5,143 nucleotides of DNA, from NCBI GenBank assembly GCA_001799475.1, contig MGTN01000091.1, positions 1-5,143 of the forward strand. The letters run 5' to 3'. Below the pieces are notes generated by a model, which worked only from the letters and a program-made list of their open reading frames with translations, was not told the DNA's origin and ran no database searches. The translations under genes and the position numbers were made by a program. Of the stretch, positions 1 to 4,826 are shown in pieces; the stretch's first letter is position 1; every line of letters starts with the position of its first letter. The stretch is from Desulfovibrionales bacterium GWA2_65_9. Its GTDB lineage: Bacteria > Desulfobacterota > Desulfovibrionia > Desulfovibrionales > Desulfovibrionaceae.

Positions 1-1358
1 CTGAAATAGGCCTCGCCACTTGGCACGTGCCAGTCCCAGAGCCCGTCGTTCACGGCGGTGAGCGTCGCCAGGTAGCGCGCCTCGCTCTCCCGCAATGCTG
101 TTTCGGCGGCCTTGCGCGCGGTGATGTCCGTGATCATGGCCATGGCCCCGGCGAAGCGGCCGTGGCTGTCTTGCAGGGATTTGGCCGAGACCAGACCCCA
201 GACGGCCTGCCCGTCGCTGCGCCGGAAGCGCCGCTCGTAGACCTCATCCATGCCGCGCTGCCGGTGCTCGGCCTTCTCGGTCTGGCTGGGCAGGTCCTCG
301 GGGAACATGAAGTCCGTGGCCGTCTTGCCCAGCATCTCCCCGGGGCTGCATTTGAGCATGTCCGCCATGACGCTGTTCGTGTAGGTGGTGATGTACCCGC
401 TATCGACGATCCAGATGCCTTCGTTGGCCGTCTCCACGATGTTGCGGTACTTGGCCTCGCTGACCGCGAGGTCCTTGATCCGGCGCAAGACCATCACCCG
501 CAGGATGACAACGAAGGCCGTCAGCAGACACAGGGCGGCCAGGCCCACCCCAATGGCCCAGCGCGCCCAGCTGGGGAGCAGGGGCTCTCCGGCCAGGCCC
601 AGCCACTTGTCGCGCAGCTGATAGTACAGGGAGCCCTGCTGAGCTTTGAGTTCGGCCAGGTGCCGGTCCAGGGCGGCCACCAGGTCCTCATGGCGGCCCC
701 GCTTCACCGCGAGGCGGATTTTGGTGGGCGCGAACACGATGTCTGTCGGCACCACGGCGTACTTGAGTTCCAGCTTGCTGCTCAGGCCGTTGGGGCACAC
801 GCCCGCGTCGGTCTCGCCACGCGCCACGGAATCCAGCACATCCGCGTACTCGGGCTTGGTGACGATGTCGGCCTTGATGCCAAACTGCTCCAGGAGCGTC
901 TTCAGGTCGTCCGTAAAGGTGCTGCCCTGCAGGGCGCTGATGGTCTTGCCTTTGAGATCGAAGACCGTATGGATCGGCGCGTCCTTTCGCGTATAGATCG
1001 TTGCCCAGTCAAGGAAGAGAAACTCTTTGGTGAAGCGGAATTCCCGGCTGCGTCCAGGCGTTTCGGTGATGTTCGGCAGCAGGTCGATCTCGCCGCGCCC
1101 AAGCCTGCCCAGGCACTCGTCCCAGGTGCCCGGCACAAAGGAGAGCGTCCACTGTTCCTGCTCCGCCACGCTGCGCAGCAGGTCAATGGTGAGGCCCTCG
1201 GCCTGGCCGTCCTTCATGAAGAACAGGGGGGCCGTGTTGTACACGCCCACGCGCACGGTCTGGGGCGTTGTGGCGTTGGTGGCCTGGGCGCAGGGCGAGA
1301 GCGTGATGATGGCCAGAGCCAAGCTCAGGGCCAAGGCGAGTCTCTTCAACTGCGGCAC
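1..1358 (-). CDS. Membrane sensor protein: periplasmic solute-binding domain, TM segment, PAS domains (C-terminus outside window)
   Basis: The first 452 residues are visible and the frame is still open at base 1. Residues 1-26 look like a signal peptide (KR, a hydrophobic stretch, then a likely cut after AQA). Residues 34-255 match a family 3 extracellular solute-binding domain, as used by amino-acid-type binding proteins: VRVGVY near 36-40, then G-TWDECLGRLGRGEIDLLP near 77-95, and a DLKGKTISALQGS core near 134-146. Residues about 266-290 form one transmembrane helix. A PAS domain follows (about 298-416, ending DITARKAAE) and a second begins at about 426. The GTG start is chosen because GGAGG lies five bases upstream, the signal peptide begins there, and an in-frame TAG lies further upstream. 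It probably senses a small periplasmic ligand and signals to the cytoplasm. The output (histidine kinase, hybrid kinase or GGDEF) is not visible. The response regulator upstream favours a kinase, but this is inference. Confidence 0.9.
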   Translation of the reverse strand, partial: MPQLKRLALALSLALAIITLSPCAQATNATTPQTVRVGVYNTAPLFFMKDGQAEGLTIDLLRSVAEQEQWTLSFVPGTWDECLGRLGRGEIDLLPNITETPGRSREFRFTKEFLFLDWATIYTRKDAPIHTVFDLKGKTISALQGSTFTDDLKTLLEQFGIKADIVTKPEYADVLDSVARGETDAGVCPNGLSSKLELKYAVVPTDIVFAPTKIRLAVKRGRHEDLVAALDRHLAELKAQQGSLYYQLRDKWLGLAGEPLLPSWARWAIGVGLAALCLLTAFVVILRVMVLRRIKDLAVSEAKYRNIVETANEGIWIVDSGYITTYTNSVMADMLKCSPGEMLGKTATDFMFPEDLPSQTEKAEHRQRGMDEVYERRFRRSDGQAVWGLVSAKSLQDSHGRFAGAMAMITDITARKAAETALRESEARYLATLTAVNDGLWDWHVPSGEAYF

Positions 1359-1408
1359 GGGCTCCTCCGATGCGGCCTGGGAAATGATGGCGAAAAACCT
1401 ACGCTAAG

Positions 1409-1482
1409 CCCTGACACAAGCGCAGGGCCGTGGCAAGGGCGCGCGGGGAATATACGCAGCCCTGGCTGGGCTTGTGTCAGGG
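1409..1482. repeat. Long inverted repeat between response regulator and sensor genes
   Basis: The outer arms are a perfect 13-base inverted repeat, CCCTGACACAAGC at 1409-1421 and GCTTGTGTCAGGG at 1470-1482. An inner pair, CAGGGC (1423-1428) and GCCCTG (1459-1464), extends the stem and leaves a loop of about 30 bases. In minus-strand RNA it would fold 18 bases after the response-regulator stop codon. A run of five T comes only 11 bases after the stem, so it is not a standard intrinsic terminator. It could be an attenuator, a processing site that sets the ratio of the two proteins, or a repeat-family element. Confidence 0.7.
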
Positions 1483-1500
1483 AAGGGTGCGCTGTGGGGG

Positions 1501-1914
1501 TCAGCTCGGCGGGGACTGGAGGTCCAGTTTGATGCGCGTCATGACGTCTTCCACATCCGGCACCTGGACGGGCTTGACCAGGTAGGCGAAGACGCTGCAA
1601 CAGCAGTAGGCCCGCACGACATCCTGGGAGTCGCTGGTGGCCGTGACCATGACGGCCAGGGCGTTTCTGGGGATGCGGTGGGCGTTGTAGAGCTCGAACT
1701 CGCGGATGCGCTCCAGGGCGTCCAGCCCGTTCATCTCCGGCATCATGATGTCCATGAAGATGAGGTCGAAGGGGGCGGACGCCTCCACGGCCTGGCAATA
1801 GGCCCGCACGGCCTCCTTGCCGTTGGCTGCCTGATGGCACTGTCCGTGCGGCTCCAGGAGGGAGCACAGGTACTGCATGCTGAGAGAATCATCCTCGACG
1901 ATCAGGATGCGCAT
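1501..1914 (-). CDS. Single-domain response regulator (CheY-like receiver)
   Basis: This 137-residue protein is one receiver domain with no output domain. The acidic pair D8-D9 follows the first beta strand (MRILIVEDD). The phosphoacceptor is D55 in LIFMDIMMPEMNG, the conserved Thr is T91 in VMVTATSD, and K114-P115 in YLVKP completes the active site. It is likely phosphorylated by a histidine kinase and acts through protein contacts or as a phosphorelay intermediate. The ATG start is supported by CGGAG six bases upstream. It lies 142 bp before the PAS sensor gene on the same strand, so the two may form a signalling pair. Three consecutive cysteines (104-106) lie between helix 4 and strand 5, where receivers do not normally have them, and further cysteines are at 17, 26 and 40. 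A hairpin sits directly upstream of its ribosome-binding site. Confidence 0.92.
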   Translation of the reverse strand: MRILIVEDDSLSMQYLCSLLEPHGQCHQAANGKEAVRAYCQAVEASAPFDLIFMDIMMPEMNGLDALERIREFELYNAHRIPRNALAVMVTATSDSQDVVRAYCCCSVFAYLVKPVQVPDVEDVMTRIKLDLQSPPS

Positions 1915-1925
1915 GATCCACTCCG

Positions 1926-1978
1926 GAGACAGGGCGGGAACTGGCCAAAGCGTGGAGGCTTAAGCGCTGTCCTGTCTC
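1926..1978 (-). promoter_or_regulatory. Inverted repeat abutting the response-regulator ribosome-binding site
   Basis: GAGACAGG at 1926-1933 is the exact reverse complement of CCTGTCTC at 1971-1978, with 37 bases between them. An inner GCG/CGC pairing is possible across a three-base bulge. In the minus-strand RNA the second arm ends one base before the GGAG ribosome-binding site of the response regulator. It may be an operator for a dimeric regulator or a leader stem affecting translation. Both roles are inference; the repeat itself is seen directly. Confidence 0.45.
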
Positions 1979-2045
1979 GGCATGGATGCCATACTTCTGG
2001 CGCTGGCGCAAATGTTTCCAGCAGCATAGAGGCCTGGTGCGGCGT

Positions 2046-2071
2046 GCTTCCATTGTGGCTGCCCTGGAAGC
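2046..2071 (-). other. Hairpin after the DUF190-CBS gene, possible weak terminator
   Basis: GCTTCCA (2046-2052) and TGGAAGC (2065-2071) form a perfect 7-bp stem with a 12-base loop, starting about 24 bases after the stop codon of the DUF190-CBS gene. No T-run follows on the minus strand, so it is not a standard Rho-independent terminator. It may protect the 3' end of the fluoride operon mRNA. The rest of the 181-bp gap (1915-2095) shows no convincing sigma-70 or sigma-54 promoter. Confidence 0.35.
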
Positions 2072-2095
2072 GGATGCGCGTCCGTCACCGCCGGG

Positions 2096-3367
2096 TTATG
2101 CGCCGCCGATGATGCCCAGCATACGGTCGCGGTCCACCATGCCCTTGAGACGGCCCTCGGCGTCCAGCACCACGAGGCGTTTGCCGCCGGTCTTCAGCAT
2201 GTGCCGCAGCACGGCGGAGAGCGGGGTGCTCTCGGCCACGCTGAAGACATCCGGCTCCATGGCCTCGCGCACCAGCACGCCGAAGGCCTTCTCCGCGCCC
2301 CGGCCAGGCGTCAGCAGGTTCGTCAGCGCGCGCAGCAGGCCCGGCTTCTCGCGCTGGCTGTAGCGCTTGATGAGCTCGCGGTCGAGCACGATGCCCAGCA
2401 CCCGGTCTGTTTCGTCCACCACCACCACGCGGCGCAGGGGCGAGGCCACGAGCTTGTCCAGGGCCTCCTCCAGGGGGGCGTCCGGCCCCACGGTGGGCAC
2501 GCCGCGGAGCATGACATCGCCGGCCGTGAGCTTCAGGCCCTGGGGCAGCGGGGCTGGCCTGGGCTCTGCTCCGGGGGCGCCGCCCTCGTCATGTGGGGTC
2601 ATGGAGGCGGCCCTGGAGATGGTGCGCAGGATGTCGATGCGGCTGATGATGCCGACCAGATCGCCCGCATCGTCGACCACGACCAGGCGCTTGAGCTTGC
2701 GCGCGGCCATGAGCGCGGCGGCCTCCGGCACGGTGGCCCGGATGTTCACCGTCACCGGCTGGCCGCTCATGACATCACGGGCGGTCCTGCCCGCAACCGT
2801 AAGCCTGCTCGCCTCCTCGCCACGCATCTCCGGCGGCAGCTCGGCCTGCAGGCTCAGGCGAAAGGCCATGCCCGCGCGCGCCAGCAGATCGCCGCCGGTG
2901 ATCATGCCCACGGCCTTCCTGCCCTCCTTTACGGGCACGGCCTTGATGCCGCGCGCCAAAAGCAGGTCGAGCACCTCGGGCAGGGGCGTGCTGGGGCCCA
3001 CGGTGACCACGTCAGCGGTCATGACATCGCGCACACGCATGGAGCAATGGAAGATGGCCGCCACCGTGTGGCGGGTGATGACGCCCTCGCCGAGCATGTC
3101 CTCCAGCAGGGGCAGAAAGGCCTGGATGCGCTCCGGCCGGTCCACGATCTCCACCACCATGGGCAGATCCTCGGACAGCCGCAGGATCTTGGCCGTGTGC
3201 ACATGGCTGCCCGCCCCGAAGCCCAGCAGGCCGCGCGTGACCGTGGCCCCGGCCAGGCCGCGCCTTTGGGCCTCCTCCACGATGGCCTCATACAAAAGTT
3301 TGCTGCCAACGTGGTCGCTTTCGCCAACGTAGATGCGCAGGACTTCGGCTTCGGTACGGATCTTCAT
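2096..3367 (-). CDS. DUF190 (PII-like) protein fused to four CBS domains
   Basis: This 423-residue protein starts with a DUF190 domain (residues about 5-107). Its hallmarks are LRIYVGESDHVGSKLLYEAIV, GLAGATVTRGLLGFGAGS, and the LPMVVEIVD strand. DUF190 proteins have a fold like the PII signalling proteins. Four CBS repeats follow at about 112-163, 196-250, 282-335 and 367-420. Each opens with a V-x-D-V-M or V-x-E-A-M type motif and ends with an acidic turn such as GGDLL or SRIDIL. CBS pairs commonly bind adenosine nucleotides and control partner proteins. A proline- and glycine-rich linker (about 256-278) separates the two pairs. The start is fixed by GGGGGG five bases upstream of ATG. The gene begins 63 bp after crcB on the same strand, and DUF190 genes are commonly found beside crcB, so a regulatory or accessory role in fluoride resistance is likely. 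The direct function is unproven. Confidence 0.93.
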   Translation of the reverse strand: MKIRTEAEVLRIYVGESDHVGSKLLYEAIVEEAQRRGLAGATVTRGLLGFGAGSHVHTAKILRLSEDLPMVVEIVDRPERIQAFLPLLEDMLGEGVITRHTVAAIFHCSMRVRDVMTADVVTVGPSTPLPEVLDLLLARGIKAVPVKEGRKAVGMITGGDLLARAGMAFRLSLQAELPPEMRGEEASRLTVAGRTARDVMSGQPVTVNIRATVPEAAALMAARKLKRLVVVDDAGDLVGIISRIDILRTISRAASMTPHDEGGAPGAEPRPAPLPQGLKLTAGDVMLRGVPTVGPDAPLEEALDKLVASPLRRVVVVDETDRVLGIVLDRELIKRYSQREKPGLLRALTNLLTPGRGAEKAFGVLVREAMEPDVFSVAESTPLSAVLRHMLKTGGKRLVVLDAEGRLKGMVDRDRMLGIIGGA

Positions 3368-3430
3368 CGTTTCCCCCCATTCATGTGGGACGTTTCCGCC
3401 GGTGCGCCAGAGGCCCCGCCAGATGCCTCG

Positions 3431-3823
3431 TCAGATGACCCGGCCGAGGGCCGCGCCGAGGTAAAAGGCCGCGAAGCCCAGCACGTTCTGGCCGATGAGA
3501 TTGAGCGCCGCATAGGCCCACTGGGTGCCGCGCAAGAGTTCGCCGGTTTCGAAGATGAGCGAGGAGAAGGTGGTGAATGCGCCCATGAAGCCCACCAGGA
3601 TGACCACCCTGAATTCAGCGCGGATGAGCTGACGCTCGTCGGCCAGGACCCAGACGAGCCCGAAGAGCAGGCAACCGGTGAGGTTCACCGCAGCGGTGCC
3701 CCAGGGGAAGCCGCGCCCGAGCAGGCCATGCACCGCTCCGGAGAGCCAGTAGCGGGCCAGGGTGCCGCAGGCTCCGGCCAGGGCCAGCAGGAGGATCTTG
3801 TGCAGCGCATCGCTCGTGTTCAT
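3431..3823 (-). CDS. crcB: CrcB/FluC fluoride ion channel
   Basis: This 130-residue protein has the length and four-helix pattern of the CrcB/Fluc family, which works as a dual-topology dimer in the inner membrane and exports toxic fluoride. Family marks are AGACGTLARYW with Arg24, GTAAVNLTG with Asn47 (pore lining), and GFMGAFTTFSSLIFE near 78-92, which holds the Thr/Phe/Ser residues of the fluoride path and the central sodium site. The last helix is NLIGQNVLGFAAFYLGAALG. The ATG at 3823 is preferred over in-frame starts further upstream because those add about 33 polar, non-conserved residues, while this one places the first helix normally. Its ribosome-binding site, GGGAG at 3835-3839, is rather far away (11 bases). 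It is the first gene of a likely operon with the DUF190-CBS gene. Confidence 0.95.
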   Translation of the reverse strand: MNTSDALHKILLLALAGACGTLARYWLSGAVHGLLGRGFPWGTAAVNLTGCLLFGLVWVLADERQLIRAEFRVVILVGFMGAFTTFSSLIFETGELLRGTQWAYAALNLIGQNVLGFAAFYLGAALGRVI

Positions 3824-3860
3824 GTGGTGTGGGTCTCCCGGCCCTGCATGTAGCGCGAAA

Positions 3861-3883
3861 CAGGTCGGTTTCACAACCGCCTG
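3861..3883 (-). other. Hairpin in the crcB leader
   Basis: CAGGTCGGTT (3861-3870) pairs with AACCGCCTG (3875-3883) around a four-base loop with one bulged base. In minus-strand RNA it is followed by CTGTTTCGCG, so the T-run is too short for a strong terminator. It lies between the candidate promoter and the crcB start, so it could be part of a leader control element. The conserved core of the crcB-motif fluoride riboswitch was looked for here and not found. Confidence 0.4.
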
Positions 3884-3899
3884 GGCGCGGCGATCTGGG

Positions 3900-3931
3900 C
3901 GGCCAGATGCGCTGCTGTGCAAACCTGGCCG
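3900..3931 (-). other. Upstream hairpin in the crcB leader
   Basis: CGGCCAG (3900-3906) and CTGGCCG (3925-3931) are perfect 7-base complements with an 18-base loop. It would form close to the 5' end of a transcript started at the candidate promoter 3934-3961. Together with the hairpin at 3861-3883 it makes the roughly 100-base crcB leader fairly structured. Confidence 0.4.
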
Positions 3932-3933
3932 TA

Positions 3934-3961
3934 TTTGTACCGCAAATCGTGGGGTTGTCCA
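3934..3961 (-). promoter_or_regulatory. Candidate sigma-70 promoter for crcB-DUF190 operon
   Basis: On the minus strand a TGGACA -35 element (3956-3961; five of six match TTGACA) stands 16 bases before a TACAAA -10 element (3934-3939; four of six match TATAAT). The predicted start is near 3927, which gives a leader of about 100 bases before crcB. This is the best promoter match I found in the gap, but the -10 element is weak. Confidence 0.35.
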
Positions 3962-4173
3962 ACCGGGCTCAGGCTCGGCCAGGGCTGGAACTCGCCGCGT
4001 GTGCTTCTCTGGATGCTCACCATAACCCTAACGCAACGAGTTCGTCTTTAATTTGTTGCGACTCAGACATGGAGAGATTGTTGTGGTGAGCCACCGGGCA
4101 GGTAGCACGTGGTGGGAGCCAGAAGCGAATTTCCCACCATAGTAGTACAGGAGGAGTACAGAATAGAGGGAGC
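3962..4173. other. Intergenic stretch without a supported gene
   Basis: The gap between crcB and the tRNA terminator holds no gene I can support. The part from about 4020 to 4180 is more AT-rich than its surroundings. It contains a 6-base inverted repeat CGCAAC (4032-4037)/GTTGCG (4055-4060) and an 8-base inverted repeat at 4110-4139. A 50-codon minus-strand open frame (4023-3871) is unrecognised. This position next to a tRNA 3' end is a common site for decayed integrated DNA, but no repeat of the tRNA end is visible. Confidence 0.5.
4110..4139. repeat. Perfect 8-bp inverted repeat downstream of tRNA-Phe
   Basis: TGGTGGGA (4110-4117) and TCCCACCA (4132-4139) are exact reverse complements around a 14-base spacer. 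There is no T-run in either direction, so a terminator role is unlikely. Function unknown. Confidence 0.5.
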
Positions 4174-4210
4174 AAAGAAAAAGGGCTTGCGGTTTAATCC
4201 GTAAGCCCTT
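4174..4210 (-). terminator. Rho-independent terminator of tRNA-Phe
   Basis: On the minus strand AAGGGCTT (4210-4203) pairs with AAGCCCTT (4188-4181). An inner CGG/CCG extension lies across a one-base mismatch, and the loop is ATTAAA. Five T, then C and TTT, follow directly (4182-4174). It lies 8 bases after the tRNA CCA end, which is the expected place for a terminator of a single tRNA transcript. Confidence 0.92.
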
Positions 4211-4218
4211 GATTCTTC

Positions 4219-4294
4219 TGGTGCCGAGGGAGAGAATTGAACTCCCCACACGGGGATTTTCAGTCCCCTGCTCTACCAACTGAGCTACCTCGGC
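4219..4294 (-). tRNA. tRNA-Phe (anticodon GAA)
   Basis: This is a 76-base tRNA with every arm present. The acceptor stem is GCCGAGG/CCTCGGC, then A and an encoded CCA end. The D-arm contains AGCTCAGTTGGTAGAGC. The anticodon stem GGGGA/TCCCC encloses the loop CTGAAAA, which gives anticodon GAA and therefore phenylalanine. The T-arm GGGAG-TTCAATT-CTCTC has one G-T pair. A terminator follows immediately, and a candidate promoter lies 18-45 bases upstream, so it is probably transcribed alone. Confidence 0.98.
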
Positions 4295-4311
4295 GCGCGT
4301 GAGAAGGGTCA

Positions 4312-4339
4312 ATTACCCGAACTGCAAGGCTCTTGGCAA
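4312..4339 (-). promoter_or_regulatory. Candidate promoter of tRNA-Phe
   Basis: On the minus strand a TTGCCA -35 element (4339-4334) is separated by 16 bases from a GGTAAT -10-like element (4317-4312), with the predicted start about 10 bases before the mature tRNA 5' end. The -35 match is fair and the -10 match is weak. The position is what a tRNA gene would need. The rest of the 86-bp gap between flgM and the tRNA holds a small CCCG-TTGG-CGGG stem at about 4349-4360 but no clear terminator for flgM. Confidence 0.35.
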
Positions 4340-4380
4340 GCGAAATCTTCCCGCCAACGGGCGCAGGCAGGCCCTCAGGT

Positions 4381-4593
4381 CTACAGCTGGCGCACGAGCA
4401 TGTTCGCCAGAGAGCGCGCCAGGTCCCGGATGTCCGGCCTGTACACCCCCTCGCGTATCTGGTGTTTGAGCCCGTCCAGGTAGGCCAGGCGTTCGGGATC
4501 GTCCGCCTCGCGGCAGGCGGCCTCCGTCATCGGCGAATCAGGCATCGGCGGATCGGATAGTGCCCGGTCCAGATGCGGGGCGTGCGTGGTCAT
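4381..4593 (-). CDS. flgM: FlgM-like anti-sigma-28 factor
   Basis: This protein is only 70 residues long. Its C-terminal half (about 34-66), with RLAYLDGLKHQIREGVY followed by RPDIRDLARSLANMLV, fits the FlgM pattern: a helix with L-x-x-I-x-x-G-x-Y, then a D-x-x-x-L-A helix that grips the flagellar sigma factor FliA (sigma-28). The N-terminal third is Pro/Asp/Met-rich and probably disordered, as in FlgM. FlgM holds sigma-28 inactive until the hook is finished and FlgM is exported. The ATG at 4593 is chosen over the in-frame ATG at 4623 because GAGGAG lies seven bases before it, while the earlier ATG has no ribosome-binding site. No other flagellar gene is in view, so the gene stands apart from a flagellar cluster in this window. 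The assignment rests on the short C-terminal motif alone. Confidence 0.72.
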   Translation of the reverse strand: MTTHAPHLDRALSDPPMPDSPMTEAACREADDPERLAYLDGLKHQIREGVYRPDIRDLARSLANMLVRQL

Positions 4594-4600
4594 GGTGTCT

Positions 4601-4606
4601 CTCCTC
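4601..4606 (-). promoter_or_regulatory. Ribosome-binding site deciding the flgM start
   Basis: GAGGAG on the minus strand sits seven bases before the ATG at 4593. It lies inside the 10-codon extension that would result from starting at 4623, and so argues for the shorter 70-residue protein. Confidence 0.8.
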
Positions 4607-4644
4607 TCCCGGAAACTCAACATAATGATCGTGGTCGGTCAGCA

Positions 4645-4678
4645 TGTGCCAGGCTGCGGTCGGTCACAGCCTGGCGCA
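4645..4678. repeat. Hairpin A of the tatT-flgM intergenic region
   Basis: TGTGCCAGGCTG-type arms (4645-4656 and 4667-4678) form about 12 pairs with one T-G wobble when read on the plus strand; the inner nine (GCCAGGCTG/CAGCCTGGC) are perfect. The 10-base loop is CGGTCGGTCA, which contains the recurring motif. No T-run follows in either direction. Confidence 0.7.
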
Positions 4679-4684
4679 CGGTGT

Positions 4685-4731
4685 CGGGCGGGGGCGTAAG
4701 CCCTCGGGTGGAGCCTTTTCGCCCCCGCCCG
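4685..4731. repeat. Hairpin B: perfect 12-bp GC-only inverted repeat
   Basis: CGGGCGGGGGCG (4685-4696) and CGCCCCCGCCCG (4720-4731) are exact reverse complements around a 23-base loop. Every pair is G-C, so the stem would be very stable in RNA. In minus-strand RNA no T-run follows, so it is not an obvious intrinsic terminator for tatT, although it could stall or protect RNA. Confidence 0.75.
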
Positions 4732-4737
4732 GTGCTT

Positions 4738-4769
4738 GGCGAAGTCCCTTTCGCCCGATTTTGGCGAAA
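4738..4769. promoter_or_regulatory. Two mutually exclusive hairpins sharing one central arm
   Basis: The central TTTCGCC (4749-4755) can pair with GGCGAA on its left (4738-4743, six pairs, 6-base loop) or with GGCGAAA on its right (4763-4769, seven pairs, 7-base loop). Both pairings are perfect but cannot exist together. Such an arrangement is typical of RNA switches and attenuators, but may also come from a small duplication. Confidence 0.5.
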
Positions 4770-4787
4770 TCCTTATCCTGGTTTTCG

Positions 4788-4821
4788 CAGCGCCAGAACT
4801 GGTCGGTCAGTACTGTCGCTG
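4788..4821. repeat. Hairpin D of the tatT-flgM intergenic region
   Basis: CAGCGCCAG (4788-4796) pairs with CTGTCGCTG (4813-4821) with one mismatch. Beyond an A-A mismatch, ACTG (4798-4801) pairs with CAGT (4808-4811), leaving a GTCGGT loop. The loop is part of the third copy of the 9-base motif. On the minus strand the stem begins about 30 bases after the tatT stop codon and is followed by AAAA rather than T. Confidence 0.6.
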
Positions 4822-4826
4822 GCTTC

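Larger units (their letters stand above)
4633..4809. repeat. Three direct copies of a 9-base motif (GGTCGGTCA)
   Basis: GGTCGGTCA occurs exactly at 4633-4641, 4658-4666 and 4801-4809, all in the same orientation (TGACCGACC on the minus strand). The last two copies fall in, or across, the apical loops of the hairpins at 4645-4678 and 4788-4821. The motif lies in the non-coding gap between tatT and flgM. Confidence 0.75.

Noticed and set aside
27..1532. Long plus-strand open frame (501 codons)
   Set aside because: It lies antisense to a clear signal-peptide/solute-binding/PAS sensor and part of the receiver gene. Its protein has low-complexity Gly/His/Gln/Ala composition and no recognisable domain, as expected of a shadow frame in GC-rich DNA.
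2201..3853. Long plus-strand open frame (550 codons)
   Set aside because: It is antisense to the DUF190-CBS and crcB genes, both with strong family motifs. The composition is His/Gln/Ala/Gly-rich with no domain.
3824..3960. Fluoride riboswitch upstream of crcB
   Set aside because: Looked for because it commonly precedes crcB. The conserved GATG core and the matching pseudoknot segments are not visible on the minus strand in this interval.
3871..4023. Minus-strand open frame of 50 codons (begins MVSIQRSTRGEF) between tRNA-Phe and crcB
   Set aside because: It has an ATG but only a weak AGGG close upstream, no recognisable family, and it overlaps the candidate crcB promoter and leader hairpins. 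Part of it has GC-rich codons, so a small or remnant gene is not excluded, but support is too thin to call it.
4020..4218. Integrated element or attachment site at the tRNA-Phe 3' end
   Set aside because: The AT-rich stretch after the tRNA looked suspicious, but there is no integrase gene and no second copy of the tRNA 3' end in the window.
4028..4312. Minus-strand open frame through the tRNA
   Set aside because: It translates straight through tRNA-Phe and its terminator. Peptides such as AEVAQLVEQGTENPRVGSSILSLG are the well-known false translation of tRNA genes.
4594..4623. Longer flgM start at the ATG at 4623
   Set aside because: There is no ribosome-binding site before that ATG, and a strong GAGGAG with seven-base spacing lies before the internal ATG at 4593.
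4631..4665. Sigma-54 promoter before flgM (TGGCAC on the minus strand near 4650)
   Set aside because: The -24-like TGGCAC is present, but the expected TTGC at the -12 position is GACC, so the essential GC pair is missing.
4685..4731. Intrinsic terminator of tatT
   Set aside because: The 12-bp stem is very stable, but no T-run follows in the minus-strand direction, so it is recorded as an inverted repeat instead.
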